A DNA stretch of 64,000 nucleotides, taken from NCBI GenBank assembly GCA_022819855.1, contig JAJEGN010000007.1:248001-312000 (forward strand), in the 5' to 3' direction. The notes beneath the pieces are model-generated. The model made no database searches. It was not told the origin of the DNA and saw only the letters and a program-made list of their open reading frames with translations. How positions within the stretch are numbered: the first letter of the stretch is position 1; each line of letters begins with the position of its first letter. The translations under genes and the position numbers were made by a program. Shown one piece after another: positions 33,145 through 42,532 of this stretch. Source of the stretch: Gammaproteobacteria bacterium. Lineage in GTDB: Bacteria > Pseudomonadota > Gammaproteobacteria > Steroidobacterales > Rariloculaceae.

Positions 33145-35988
33145 CTAACGCCGGATACAAGTATTAGCGACCAACTGTTCGCGTAACGCGTCTTCCTCAG
33201 AAATCTCCGCATCCCAACCGTAGGCTGCTGCGACGGCGGCATCAAGGGCCGCGTGCGCATCGGCGAGCCATTGCGGGCGGGCATTGTAGAGCCGGGTCAG
33301 CGTGCGGGCCTTGAGTTCGTTCGCCGCCGCGTCGTCGCGCGGCACCGGGCGCTCCGGGTAACTGGGCACCGGCTCCGCGACCCGGTCCACCCATTCCGGA
33401 GGATTGAGCCAGCGGTCGCGGAGTTCGACCAGCCGCCGGGCCGCATCGGCAATGGCGACGGCGTGCGGATCGCCGGCGTAGTCGGCGGCGGGAATGTCGG
33501 GCGTCAGCCCCTCGGGGAACGGGAAGGTCTCGAAGGTGGTGGTCGGCGTGTAGCGTGGATCGTTACCTTTGCCGAGCCATGTCCCGAGCCGCAGCGACCA
33601 CGCCTCGTGAAACCGGCTATGGAGGATGCCGAACGTCGTGTCGTCGTCGCGGGCGATGACAATCAACTGATGATCGGGGCAGACTCCCGACTCAAGCCAG
33701 ACGAACAGCCGATACTTGGCGACCGTGGGCGTGGCGATGAATCGAGTCAGGCCGTCGAGCGCCCGCCACATTGCCGGCCGCGGTCGCCAGTGTCGCCACC
33801 ACTCGTCCCTAAGTTTCTTGATTCGATTATTGGCCCGAACAGGCTTTACGTGTTCCTCGATATGCTCAAACGGTGCTTCGTAGAGCGCGGCTTCCTCCCC
33901 GGTCATGGAGGAACCGAAATCGATAATCCATTGGTCGGAGGACCGGCGAACAATATCCTTGCCGACGACACGAGGTTTCAGTACGTCGGCGTTCGGACGC
34001 CCGTTAGGGTTGGACGGGAGCCTCAACCAACTCCGGGCAACATCGCCCGGAATATCGAAGGCGCCGTTCTTGTTGACCCCCAAAAAAGCAGTGTCCCGGT
34101 TCGCCGCCAGTCTTTCAGCCTGCGTCAGGTCGATGCCCCCGGCTGAAAGATCAGCGTGAACAACGGTGGTTTCCTCGCCATTGAGGGATACTGGCAGGTT
34201 CGCCTTTTTTGTGGCGAAGCAGACCAGCGACACCCGGACCGCCGCTCCATCCACCACCCAAGGTTCATCCGACCAAGCGTCGAAGATTGCCCCGCGAGCA
34301 ACTATCCGGTCCAGAACATGCCTATTGTTTCCGCCGCGTATCGAGTTTGTGGCAACTAGGCCGGCACGGGCGATCCTTCCATCCTCTACCAATCGTCCCG
34401 CCTTGTGGAACCAGTAGCAGACGAGATCGGCTGAAGAAGCAACCGAGCCCCGATAGGTCCGGCGCAGGCGTTCGGTGTATTCGTGACCCAAACCGCCCCG
34501 CATCACTCGATCCCCGAGAAACGGCGGGTTGCCGATCACGACATCGGCTTGCGGCCAGTCTGGTTCGCCGCCATCCGAGGCGAGGATCGCGTCACGGCAC
34601 TCAATGGTGTCCAGCGGGTCCAGAATCGGATTCGTCGAATTGCTGAACCCATTACGCCGCATCCACTGGATTTCGCCGATCCATACCGATACGCGGGCAA
34701 GCTCCGCGGCGTAGGCGTTCAGTTCGATGCCTTTCACGTTCGCCGGGCCGACCGCCGGGAACCCGCGCTCCAGACCGAGCGCCTCCGCTTCGAGTTGAAC
34801 GCGGTGCTCGATGTCCTTAAGCGCGTACAGCGCGAGATAGAGGAAATTCCCCGACCCGCAGGCAGGATCGAGCACGGTAAACGCGCGCAGCCGTTCGAGG
34901 AAGGTGCGCAGCGCCCGATCCGCCTGCCGCCGAAGCCGTGTGCGAGCCGCGCGCGACCCCGCCGCGTCGGCGCGTTCGAGCTTGTCCGCGACCTCTGCCT
35001 TCACCTCCTTCCACTCGGCGAGCAGCGGCCGGACAATGACCGGATCGACAATCCGCATGATCTTGCCGCGGTCGGTGTAGTGGGCGCCGAGTTGCGAGCG
35101 TTTGTCGGGGTCCAGGCCGCGTTCGAACAGCGTGCCGAAGATTGATGGGTCGATCTCCGACCAATCGAGCGTCGCCGCCTTGAGCGCCGTCTCGATCCCT
35201 TCGCGGTCGAGCGGCAACGTGGTGTCATCATCGAATAGCCCGCCGTTGAACCAGTCCACCCGCTCGAACCCGACATCGCCGCCCGTGGCCATCGCGCCGA
35301 ACAGGTGTCTGGCGTACCCCTCGAACTTCCCGGGATCGCCCCGCGAGCGGTCGAGCATCCGGGTGAACATGTCGTCGGGCAGCAGCCCCACATCCTCGGC
35401 GAACATGCAAAACACCAGGCGGTTGACGAAGTGCGCAACCGTTTCGGGGTCGTGGCCCCAATCCCGCAAGCCTTGCGCGAGATCGGCGAACGTGGCCGCC
35501 GCGCGCTCCGTCACGGTCTGCCGAGTCTCCCCCGGTCGCAGCCGCTCCGGGTCCGACATCGCCCACTTGAGCCTGTCCCGGGTCGCGCCATCGGCGAGAT
35601 TGTCGAGCGTGAAGTCGTGCGTCACGCTCACGCTGTTCGTCCAGTTCGTGCGGATGCGGAACCGGACCATGTCGGAGACGATCAGCAGCGGCGGGTTCTC
35701 CAGCGCCAGCGCGTACTGCCGCAACTGGTTGAACGCCGCGTCCAGGTCGGCGCGGCGGCCCTTGTACTCCCAAGCGAAGCAGCCGCGCTTCCACACGTCA
35801 GCCCAGCCGTCGCCGCCGCTGTCCTTCCGTGCGCCGCGCTCGAAGCAGTACCACTCGCCCGCCGGATCGGCTTCCGCTGGCGTCGGCTCGTCGAGCAGCC
35901 GGCACAGATCTATGAAATGTTCCTGTGCGGCCGAGCGCTCCTTCAACTCGGATGCTCGCCACTTGGCGATGAACTCACCCGGAATCAT
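33145..35988 (-). CDS. MmeI-like single-chain type IIL/IIG restriction-modification enzyme
   Basis: 947 residues. The N-terminal nuclease domain shows D64-x9-E74-x-K76 (in GWADVWKRGC then FAWEYK), the same D-x9-E-x-K spacing as MmeI. A helical linker follows (~150-300), then an N6-adenine/amino methyltransferase with motif I FTVLDPACGSGNFLYLAL and motif IV DVVIGNPPFLGD. A target-recognition region (~600-800) and a helical C-terminus complete it. One protein would both methylate and cut, so no partner gene is needed. The start at ATG 35988 begins the conserved N-terminus. It is the left-most gene of the defence-like cargo and is transcribed away from the HTH operon. Confidence 0.88.
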   Translation of the reverse strand: MIPGEFIAKWRASELKERSAAQEHFIDLCRLLDEPTPAEADPAGEWYCFERGARKDSGGDGWADVWKRGCFAWEYKGRRADLDAAFNQLRQYALALENPPLLIVSDMVRFRIRTNWTNSVSVTHDFTLDNLADGATRDRLKWAMSDPERLRPGETRQTVTERAAATFADLAQGLRDWGHDPETVAHFVNRLVFCMFAEDVGLLPDDMFTRMLDRSRGDPGKFEGYARHLFGAMATGGDVGFERVDWFNGGLFDDDTTLPLDREGIETALKAATLDWSEIDPSIFGTLFERGLDPDKRSQLGAHYTDRGKIMRIVDPVIVRPLLAEWKEVKAEVADKLERADAAGSRAARTRLRRQADRALRTFLERLRAFTVLDPACGSGNFLYLALYALKDIEHRVQLEAEALGLERGFPAVGPANVKGIELNAYAAELARVSVWIGEIQWMRRNGFSNSTNPILDPLDTIECRDAILASDGGEPDWPQADVVIGNPPFLGDRVMRGGLGHEYTERLRRTYRGSVASSADLVCYWFHKAGRLVEDGRIARAGLVATNSIRGGNNRHVLDRIVARGAIFDAWSDEPWVVDGAAVRVSLVCFATKKANLPVSLNGEETTVVHADLSAGGIDLTQAERLAANRDTAFLGVNKNGAFDIPGDVARSWLRLPSNPNGRPNADVLKPRVVGKDIVRRSSDQWIIDFGSSMTGEEAALYEAPFEHIEEHVKPVRANNRIKKLRDEWWRHWRPRPAMWRALDGLTRFIATPTVAKYRLFVWLESGVCPDHQLIVIARDDDTTFGILHSRFHEAWSLRLGTWLGKGNDPRYTPTTTFETFPFPEGLTPDIPAADYAGDPHAVAIADAARRLVELRDRWLNPPEWVDRVAEPVPSYPERPVPRDDAAANELKARTLTRLYNARPQWLADAHAALDAAVAAAYGWDAEISEEDALREQLVANTCIRR

Positions 35989-36561
35989 CGCGTGGACCCC
36001 AGGTATGGGCGTGTACAGCAGCGCGACCAGGAGCATGCGTGTTCTGGTGACGCCATGCCGATCATCGATTTACGGCTGTCCGTTCCAATCTCGTTCCAAG
36101 CACCGTACCCACGCCTACTCCGTCCGTGCGACGGAACAGGTCGGGGCATCGCTGCTGCGCCAGTGGGCCAGAAGTGTAATCGCTGAATCTCAGCCAGACA
36201 TCCGAGCCTTGTGGATGCGGCGCGGTTGTGACCGCTTTCGTCGACGAACGGGAACCAAGCCATGAGGCCAGACTACAACGCCACGCGATCACGGACCAAG
36301 GCGCAATTTGCATGGGGTGGTCGACTCGGCAAATGGCGAGCGCACGACAAGCCCGCTCGAGGTTCGTATAAATCGTGGCAGGGTACCGGGCAGCCCTACC
36401 CGGGAAGTCCCGTTCAGCCCGAGACCGAATTTCGGCTGGCAGAGGCTCTCGACGCAATCTCCTCACGGATACACGCACAAAGAGTCGTAAGATCAGCCTC
36501 GTATTGTTCATTTGTAATTTACGATGTACTATTCGCGTGTCGAACTAACCGAGAGGTGGAG
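35989..36561. other. Intergenic region between divergent defence-like genes
   Basis: 573 bases separating the MmeI-like gene (minus) from the HTH operon (plus). Several long frames cross it, but none has a recognisable domain or a good ribosome site. The right end is AT-rich and carries a convincing promoter at 36504-36532. No RNA gene was recognised; a small regulatory RNA cannot be excluded. Confidence 0.5.
36504..36532 (+). promoter_or_regulatory. Sigma-70-like promoter of the HTH-PLD operon
   Basis: TTGTTC (36504-36509), a 17-base spacer and TACTAT (36527-36532) lie 30 bases before the start codon at 36562, within an AT-rich patch in otherwise GC-rich DNA. Box match and spacing are good for sigma-70. 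Confidence 0.6.
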
Positions 36562-38259
36562 ATGTACACCGTTGCCGAACTCGCCCAAGCTGTCGGGAAG
36601 ACCGAAAATTTCGTCCGGCAGCACATCCACCGCGGACATTTGGTACCGCAAAAGGAGGGACGCCGAATCCACGTCACGAACGACGAAGCGATTCGCTGGT
36701 GTCAAGCACGGGGACTTGTCTTGTCCCCCGCGTCCGGGTTGCCAGTCGAGCCATTGGCAGGCGACCGAGTCGCACGTCTGACCGTGGCGGCGTATCGAAA
36801 TGCCGACGGCAGCTACGTTAACGCCTTTACGCTTGTTCGCCTACGGGGGCGCGAGCATCTCGGGCCGTGGAACGGTACTCCGGACGGGCAATGGCGCCGC
36901 GAGGATGTTGGCCATGGGTTTGAACTGTTTAGTCTCGATAGCGACCCGGGCCATTGCGAAGAGCTGATTTCCGCTGCGGTGAACAGCGGCAGGATGACCC
37001 TGGACGACCGCGTGTGCCAATACGATCTGCTCGGTAGTCCCAGGTCGTACTGGGCGTATCGGGACTACCGCGGCGATCAGGACGACCCGATCCCCAGTCC
37101 GTTCTCCGCTCACAGCGCCGAAGTCCGTGAGTACTGGGCCCGCGACGGCGACAGCCGCCTGTTGTTGACCGAAGCCGTGGATGCGCTTCCGCCAACCTGG
37201 AATGGGTTCGCGTCGCTCGGGTTTTCACTCCTCGACCGTGCCGACCGGTTGGGAAATCTTGCGGTCGCATCGGCATGGGACCGGATTACGTGCAAGCTTT
37301 CGGCGGCGCAACACACGAATTCGCTCGCTCTGGATATAGCCGGAAACTTCATGCCCGACGAGTACAAGACGACCGTGTGGGCGGCGGGTAGCGGGGATGC
37401 GTTCTTTCACCGGCAGCTTCCGGCAACATCCGGCAGAACGAAGATAGCGCTACCAATGACGCCCGACCGAATTGGCGTTCAAGTACTCCGCTCATCGGAC
37501 GGCCAGTGTGTCGACTACATGGACGCAAATCTGATCATGGGTTTCAACGTCCGCATCGACGCGTCCACCGGACCCGCACTCAACCTGACCGATCCTGACG
37601 GCAACAGAATCTGCGAGGTAAATCCGGTTCGTTCGCGATCCAGGGTCGTCGTATCCACAGACGATCAAGCACCCGAGGTCGATCGGATCGTGCGTACCAG
37701 GAGTCTTGGCCATCGCGCCGCAAAGTCTGAGGCGGCTGCCCGACGCCAAGGCACTGTAGCGCGGTACAAGCCGAACGCGTTCGCAGACACCGTCGCGCAC
37801 TTCGCCAGGCTTCTTTCCGAGGACACGGATCCATCCGGACCCGTCTACCTTGCCGACCGCTACTTCCTCGCGAAAATCGAGGGCGTGCAAGGCGTTCAAC
37901 TGTACGCAAGGATGCTCGAAGCCACCGTCGGCCGCGAATTTCGTGTTCTTTGCACCCAGCCCCCGAAAGAGCATCCGAACGCATGGTGGCAGACGCTTCC
38001 GACAGCTCTCACGAGCCACCTCGTCGTACGATCTTTCCTCACCAACGATCCGATACCCCAGCCCGCGTTCCACGATCGGTACATCATCACGCCAAATCGG
38101 GAGACACTGATGACCCATTCGCTCAACGGATGGGCTCGGGACGGGGTCACATTTGTCACCTTGCCCTTCGCCGTGTACCGCAGCGAAGCCGAGTATCTGT
38201 GGTCCATTGACCTCCGTTCGACCAGCGCACCGTTGCTGGTGGAGGAGTACGCCTCATGA
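36562..38259 (+). CDS. HTH plus degenerate PLD-like protein of a putative defence operon
   Basis: 565 residues, started at ATG 36562 after GAGAGGTGGAG. Residues 1-52 form an excisionase/MerR-like helix-turn-helix (MYTVAELAQAVGKTENFVRQ, then RIHVTNDEAIRWC). A long central part (~60-420) is unrecognised. The C-terminal ~150 residues look like a degenerate phospholipase-D fold: VYLADRYFLAKI, later FHDRYIIT with H504-D-R506, and THSLNGWA where active PLD enzymes have an H-x-K...N/S set. The stop overlaps the next gene by four bases (ATGA). I have a weak recollection of the VPA1262 family having this type of C-terminus. Its place beside a restriction enzyme suggests phage defence, which is an inference. 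Confidence 0.6.
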   Translation: MYTVAELAQAVGKTENFVRQHIHRGHLVPQKEGRRIHVTNDEAIRWCQARGLVLSPASGLPVEPLAGDRVARLTVAAYRNADGSYVNAFTLVRLRGREHLGPWNGTPDGQWRREDVGHGFELFSLDSDPGHCEELISAAVNSGRMTLDDRVCQYDLLGSPRSYWAYRDYRGDQDDPIPSPFSAHSAEVREYWARDGDSRLLLTEAVDALPPTWNGFASLGFSLLDRADRLGNLAVASAWDRITCKLSAAQHTNSLALDIAGNFMPDEYKTTVWAAGSGDAFFHRQLPATSGRTKIALPMTPDRIGVQVLRSSDGQCVDYMDANLIMGFNVRIDASTGPALNLTDPDGNRICEVNPVRSRSRVVVSTDDQAPEVDRIVRTRSLGHRAAKSEAAARRQGTVARYKPNAFADTVAHFARLLSEDTDPSGPVYLADRYFLAKIEGVQGVQLYARMLEATVGREFRVLCTQPPKEHPNAWWQTLPTALTSHLVVRSFLTNDPIPQPAFHDRYIITPNRETLMTHSLNGWARDGVTFVTLPFAVYRSEAEYLWSIDLRSTSAPLLVEEYAS

Positions 38260-40436
38260 ATGCCGAAACGAACGGTTCGCTCAATCTCCCTGCCGAAGTG
38301 CGCGATCTGCTGTGGCGCATTTTTGGCCCAGGGGCATCGCCAATGAGGGATGTATCCGCGTTTGAGTTGATCGAGACCGTGATTTCAAAGCGAGCTTCGC
38401 TGCCCCGACGTCAGCAGACTACCCACATTGCAGAGATACGCGGATGGTTCCAGACACACGATGAGCACCGTTGGCTTGCCCCGGAGATGCGTGAACCGGT
38501 AGCCCAAGCCATTATCGATGGCGTCCGTGCGGATTTCTCGAAAACGGCCATCTGGGCGATCGGGGCGGTAGACTCCGAGATTGTCCTGCCGATACTGAAA
38601 GCGCGCTGGTCCGAGGAAGAAATCGACGAGTTCTGCTCACGCGCGTTGAACGCGATTCAGCAAGCAACTGAACGCGAGAAAATAGTCGATCCGGAGCGCG
38701 CAAGCAGGTATTCGGGGATCGATGCAGCCAAGGTGACAATATCCCGCGAAGCCATCGAGCGGGACGGCCAGATCAGCAGCTTCAAGCACCTTGGCGATAG
38801 CGGTTGGGAACTCGTTCATCATGCACTGGACGGTACAGTCTCGAACTTGGTCAAGCTGCTCGTCGACCTCCGGCCTGCAGGATTCGAGACTCTGATCGCG
38901 GAGCTCGATCACCCCGTGCTTCAGGCGTTGGCGGCCGAGTGTTTCGTCGCTAACGCGCGGCGTGCCGATCACCGCGCCCCGTTGAGGTGGCTGAAACCGG
39001 GAGTCTGCGATGCCGTCGTGGCGCTCGCGATCTACCATACTCTGGGTGCGATCAATGTTCTCGACGAAGACAGCAGATCTGATTCGGTTGCCGTCCCGCG
39101 TGATGCTTGGCGCACCGAACTCAAGCCCGGCCATGACGATCTCGAAGGCGCAGCACGTGGTTTGATAGCGGAGTTGGTTCACCGAATATCTCAACTTCCG
39201 AAAGTGCCGAGTGTCAGATGGCTCGGTGAACTGCTGAGCACTGCCCCGGACATCCTGAACGGAAACGCGGACGGTGCGAAACCCCAACGGGTGTCCGAAC
39301 TGGAGGCGGCCTGTGCTGAGCACTTCTCGGCGCGACACGCATCAGGCGTTGACGACGACACCCTAAGGGCATTCCGGACGGGTTTACGCCTGACGAGAAG
39401 AAAGACCTGGAACAGGCACGTTGCCGATGTCGCCTGGAAGATGCGCACAGACTCGCGCGACAGCGCTCGAATGCTCGCGCGAGCAGCTCTCGATTGCCAT
39501 TCAGAACAGGCCAGAACCGAGTTGGCCGGCGGGCACTTCCATTTTAGTTGGGCGTATTGGGACCACCGGAACTCGGTCGACGCCTTGGGTCGCGCGCTTG
39601 TGTTGTCCGAGTCGTCGCACTCCCCGAACCACTACTCCCAATGGGTTCGGTCTCGGTGCCTTGAACTCCCACTTACTATCTGGGATTCCGAAGAGCGGTA
39701 TTCCGAATTCCTGACAGCGGATCGTATCGCTCGACATTGGTTGCTGGTCGGAGTGCATGCTGCGCACTACGCTTCAGAGTTCGGCCAGCCAACTCATCCA
39801 GAGGATGTCCGCACACTCGCGGAGCTGACCTGGAGTCACTGCAGTTTCGCGAAGGAGCGGGGCTGCATCGACGCAGATGCTTCCGTGGCGGTTGAAGCGG
39901 CTGCACGGGCGGTGGTAGAACTCGGTGCAGTTGAGGAAAAGTGGTTGGTCGGCCAGGCGGCTAGGGCGGAACTCTGTTCGCGTGCGCTATGGGCACTGGC
40001 GGACCAATGCATGTCTCAGAATCAACAAGAACATGCGCCAAGTGAAAAAGACTACGCAGATTTCGCCGACCATTTCGGACGCGCTGCTGAGTCGCGCTTC
40101 GGAGACGCGACGCAATACAGCATAAATTCGTTGTTCTATTGGGCAAGGCTCTGGCTACTACTCGATTGCCACGGTCCAGCCGAGCAGACGGCGAGCGCCA
40201 TTCTGGCGGTCACGTCTGGATCGCGGGCACGGTCCCGAAAAATGGAGATTCTTGTTCTCAAGTTGTTGGCCCTGACCAGTGCCCGCGGACGACTCCATCC
40301 AGAGATGGAGCGTCACTTCACGGAAACGTATCGCGACCTGTGGGGGACTTTCACACCCAGCAACGAGCAATCTGCCCGCGATACGGTGGATGGCTACCTC
40401 CGCCGATCGGGGTCAACCCTGCAGGTATTACCTTGA
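38256..40436 (+). CDS. Large helical protein of unknown function, partner of the HTH-PLD protein
   Basis: 726 residues, predicted almost entirely helical, with no signal peptide, membrane helix, P-loop or nuclease motif that I can see. His/Trp-rich patches occur near 420-520 (GGHFHFSWAYWDHRNS, WLLVGVHAAHYASEF), and the C-terminal part has tandem helix-pair character that could form a repeat scaffold. It overlaps the preceding gene by four bases, so the two are translationally coupled and probably form a complex. Codon use is less GC-rich than in core genes of the window. Confidence 0.6.
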   Translation: MNAETNGSLNLPAEVRDLLWRIFGPGASPMRDVSAFELIETVISKRASLPRRQQTTHIAEIRGWFQTHDEHRWLAPEMREPVAQAIIDGVRADFSKTAIWAIGAVDSEIVLPILKARWSEEEIDEFCSRALNAIQQATEREKIVDPERASRYSGIDAAKVTISREAIERDGQISSFKHLGDSGWELVHHALDGTVSNLVKLLVDLRPAGFETLIAELDHPVLQALAAECFVANARRADHRAPLRWLKPGVCDAVVALAIYHTLGAINVLDEDSRSDSVAVPRDAWRTELKPGHDDLEGAARGLIAELVHRISQLPKVPSVRWLGELLSTAPDILNGNADGAKPQRVSELEAACAEHFSARHASGVDDDTLRAFRTGLRLTRRKTWNRHVADVAWKMRTDSRDSARMLARAALDCHSEQARTELAGGHFHFSWAYWDHRNSVDALGRALVLSESSHSPNHYSQWVRSRCLELPLTIWDSEERYSEFLTADRIARHWLLVGVHAAHYASEFGQPTHPEDVRTLAELTWSHCSFAKERGCIDADASVAVEAAARAVVELGAVEEKWLVGQAARAELCSRALWALADQCMSQNQQEHAPSEKDYADFADHFGRAAESRFGDATQYSINSLFYWARLWLLLDCHGPAEQTASAILAVTSGSRARSRKMEILVLKLLALTSARGRLHPEMERHFTETYRDLWGTFTPSNEQSARDTVDGYLRRSGSTLQVLP

Positions 40437-40606
40437 GCCGCGCCGCTTACTGCGGCTGCGCGACTTCAGGTGAGGAACGATCCAGACTGTGATGGGGTGC
40501 GTTATGTCCTGTGGTGGGAAATCGCCGAAATCTGTCTCTGAGCCAAGCGGACAATTAGACTCAGTTCCAGACGGACGTTAACGCCAGCGAAAACGAAACG
40601 CATGTA

Positions 40607-41653
40607 ATGTTCGATCCGACGCCCATTCCCTACGAGCCCGTCTCCGGCCTCGATATCGCAGCGATTTCTCCCGCGGGAACTCTGCGTCGCGTCCGCTCGC
40701 TCGCGCCCAACCATAGGACCGAACTGCTCGACCTCCAGCAGGGTGATTGGGCCATTTACAATGACTCGCCATTCATGCTCCGCTTGGAAGCCTGGTCCGC
40801 AAGTCATTTTTCGGATATCAGGACACTTCGTCCTTCTGAATTTTGGAGCTTCAACTGGCCTGGCAACCACTACAAGTTAATGGCCACGCTCCTCATCTCC
40901 GCCCAGGTTTTCAATCTGCCGCTGATAGATACGGACACTTTTCAGCAGCGAGCACGTACCTTGAAATTGACTAAGTGGGAATATCTCTTTTACCAATACA
41001 TGATCGCTGCCCGAACGAGCTGTAGGCGTATCCCCGAAGAAGAATTTCGGACTCCCGATTTCGAAGTTGTTCTTCCCAAAGGGGTCGTTCCGGTCGAATT
41101 AAAGGAATTCTCGCGCAATGAGCAGGAACGCATCGACGCGCGACTCCTCAGCAGTCAAGCGTACACCGAGGGAGTGACTGTCGAGATTGGTCAGCGACTC
41201 GCCAAGGCCGCGAACTCGGCTCGTTCCCAGCTTAGATCGTACCTGCAGCGGCACGGCTATGGCCCAGCGATCCTTGCGGTCATCGATCCCTGCGGACTTC
41301 ACCATGCCGATCCTGACCAAATTGGCGCCGTCCTGGAAGGCCACATGACCTTGAGGATAGCGAAACGCGATGGTTCCGTGGTCGGCGCTTTCCGGGAGGA
41401 GAATCGCCATAGGGCACCGTACGACCGCAACGAGATCCTGAGTGCGATAGCCGTTCTAAGCTTTTGGCCGAGAGAGGGCTCCGCTTCCCTGACGGAGACC
41501 CAAGCTAAACACGAGGAGATTGTTGTGGATTTGCTCGTCTATCACAATGCGCACGCCAATCACCCTGTCCCGCCATCTGCTATCGCACGGTTCGGCTTCC
41601 CGCAATTCGCTTTCGGCTCCACAGTCCATTCTGCCGTGCAAGCGTTTGTATAA
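40607..41653 (+). CDS. PD-(D/E)XK nuclease-like protein
   Basis: 348 residues. The segment FRTPDFEVVLPKGVVPVELK gives P150-D151 ... E164-L-K166, the core of a PD-(D/E)XK nuclease, followed by a helix with a Gln/Arg-rich face (IGQRLAKAANSARSQLRSYL). The N-terminal ~120 residues are alpha-helical and unrecognised. It follows the helical protein by 170 bases on the same strand; a weak promoter (TTAGAC, 17 bases, TTAACG at 40555-40583) may serve it separately. It could be the effector of a system with the two genes upstream, or stand alone. Confidence 0.55.
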   Translation: MFDPTPIPYEPVSGLDIAAISPAGTLRRVRSLAPNHRTELLDLQQGDWAIYNDSPFMLRLEAWSASHFSDIRTLRPSEFWSFNWPGNHYKLMATLLISAQVFNLPLIDTDTFQQRARTLKLTKWEYLFYQYMIAARTSCRRIPEEEFRTPDFEVVLPKGVVPVELKEFSRNEQERIDARLLSSQAYTEGVTVEIGQRLAKAANSARSQLRSYLQRHGYGPAILAVIDPCGLHHADPDQIGAVLEGHMTLRIAKRDGSVVGAFREENRHRAPYDRNEILSAIAVLSFWPREGSASLTETQAKHEEIVVDLLVYHNAHANHPVPPSAIARFGFPQFAFGSTVHSAVQAFV

Positions 41654-41701
41654 CTCTCCGACGCACCGTGCGGACCGATAGCTGGAACGTTCGACGCGAG
41701 T

Positions 41702-42133
41702 CTACGCTCCGCCGCCACGGGCCGAGTAGAATTCGACAACCGCCATCATCAACCCGATGACGGGAATCAAGACGCCCAACACGATCAGCACTGCGCGCAT
41801 GATCTCTGTGCGCATGGTGGCTTCCAGCGATTGCAGATTGGATTCCACGCTGCCAATCCGGGATTGCAGATTGGATTCCACGCCGTCGATCCGGGTGTGC
41901 AGATTGGATTCCACGCCGCCGATCCGGGCGTGCAGTTCCGCCAGTACAGTGTCAATGCGGGCGTGTAGCTCCGTCCCCAACTTCGAGATGCCCGCGTCGA
42001 AGTGCGCTCTGGTCACCAGTTGATTGACGGATTGGCACATGACTTCCACGATGGCTTCGGCGTGCTCGGAATCGAGGCCCGCAGCCTTTAGCCTGCGGGC
42101 GGCGTCCAGTGTATCAAACGCCGGTTCGGACAT
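41702..42133 (-). CDS. Coiled-coil protein with C-terminal membrane helix
   Basis: 143 residues: an N-terminal helical part (AARRLKAAGLDSEHAEAIVEVM), a central coiled coil built of 11-residue repeats (I-x-x-V-E-S-N-L pattern) and a C-terminal membrane helix (AVLIVLGVLIPVIGLMMAVVEF). The plan resembles DUF1640/CCDC90-type proteins. It sits at the right end of the defence-like cargo, just inside the scar at 42329-42426. The 33-base DNA repeats that encode the coil could vary in number between strains. Confidence 0.75.
   Translation of the reverse strand: MSEPAFDTLDAARRLKAAGLDSEHAEAIVEVMCQSVNQLVTRAHFDAGISKLGTELHARIDTVLAELHARIGGVESNLHTRIDGVESNLQSRIGSVESNLQSLEATMRTEIMRAVLIVLGVLIPVIGLMMAVVEFYSARGGGA
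41829..41960. repeat. 33-bp tandem repeat within the coiled-coil gene
   Basis: Three well-conserved units (41829-41861, 41862-41894, 41895-41927) and a diverged fourth unit (41928-41960), each 33 bases, encode 11-residue hendecads. The shared core is CAGATTGGATTCCACGC. Confidence 0.85.
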
Positions 42134-42328
42134 GTTCGGGCTCCTGCGGTCTGCCGCCGGGTACGCGCGTTCGCGCTGCGGACAGTGAAGTCACGATAGC
42201 ACCCGCAGCGCGGCGCGCAACGCCACTTTCTGGACGGTCGCGCAAGAAACGAGCGCAGGACCTGGAAATCGTTACACCCGAAACAGCTAGTCAAAGGCGC
42301 GGGCAAGGAGGCGCCGGCGTTTGGGGCG

Positions 42329-42370
42329 CTATTCGACCTCGTTGAGCTTGCCCGTGGCAACGTCGTAAAC
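42329..42370 (-). pseudogene. 3' tail of a carbonic anhydrase gene (13 codons plus stop)
   Basis: The minus strand reads VYDVATGKLNEVE and a stop, identical in protein to the end of the intact carbonic anhydrase at 43346-43837 but with several base changes. Homology stops at the base where the rhomboid tail begins. The gene body is absent here. Confidence 0.9.
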
Positions 42371-42426
42371 ACGGCTGGCGGCGCCGGCGCCTGCCTACGG
42401 AGAGCTGGCGACGGATCCGGCGCTGA
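42370..42426 (+). pseudogene. 3' tail of the rhomboid protease gene (18 codons plus stop)
   Basis: The plus strand reads HGWRRRRLPTESWRRIRR and a stop, differing by one residue from the end of the rhomboid gene at 32278-33057. The first ~10 bases after the stop are also similar (GAGG-C/A-GGGTAT). The rest of the gene is absent. It abuts the carbonic anhydrase tail with a single shared base. Confidence 0.9.
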
Positions 42427-42532
42427 GGCGGGTATCAACCGGAGAGCGATGAAGAGTTAACGCCCACGACCGATCACGCATCGACAATAGCAGCGCAGCG
42501 CTCCGGGTCGCGGAACACGTCGATAGCGTGCA

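Noticed and set aside
33065..33148. 27-codon frame after the rhomboid gene
   Set aside because: It has a start codon and a reasonable composition, but it is too short and has no recognisable family. It may be a remnant of another gene end.
36062..36511. 149-codon minus-strand frame upstream of the HTH operon
   Set aside because: No domain resemblance; composition is irregular, and it would run from the promoter region of the HTH operon into that of the MmeI-like gene.
41829..41960. Possible CRISPR array
   Set aside because: The 33-base units are contiguous without spacers and lie in frame within a coiled-coil gene.
33058..42328. Classical integrase-borne genomic island
   Set aside because: No integrase, tRNA target, transposase or short flanking direct repeat was recognised. 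The repeats present are gene tails, which points to another mode of acquisition.
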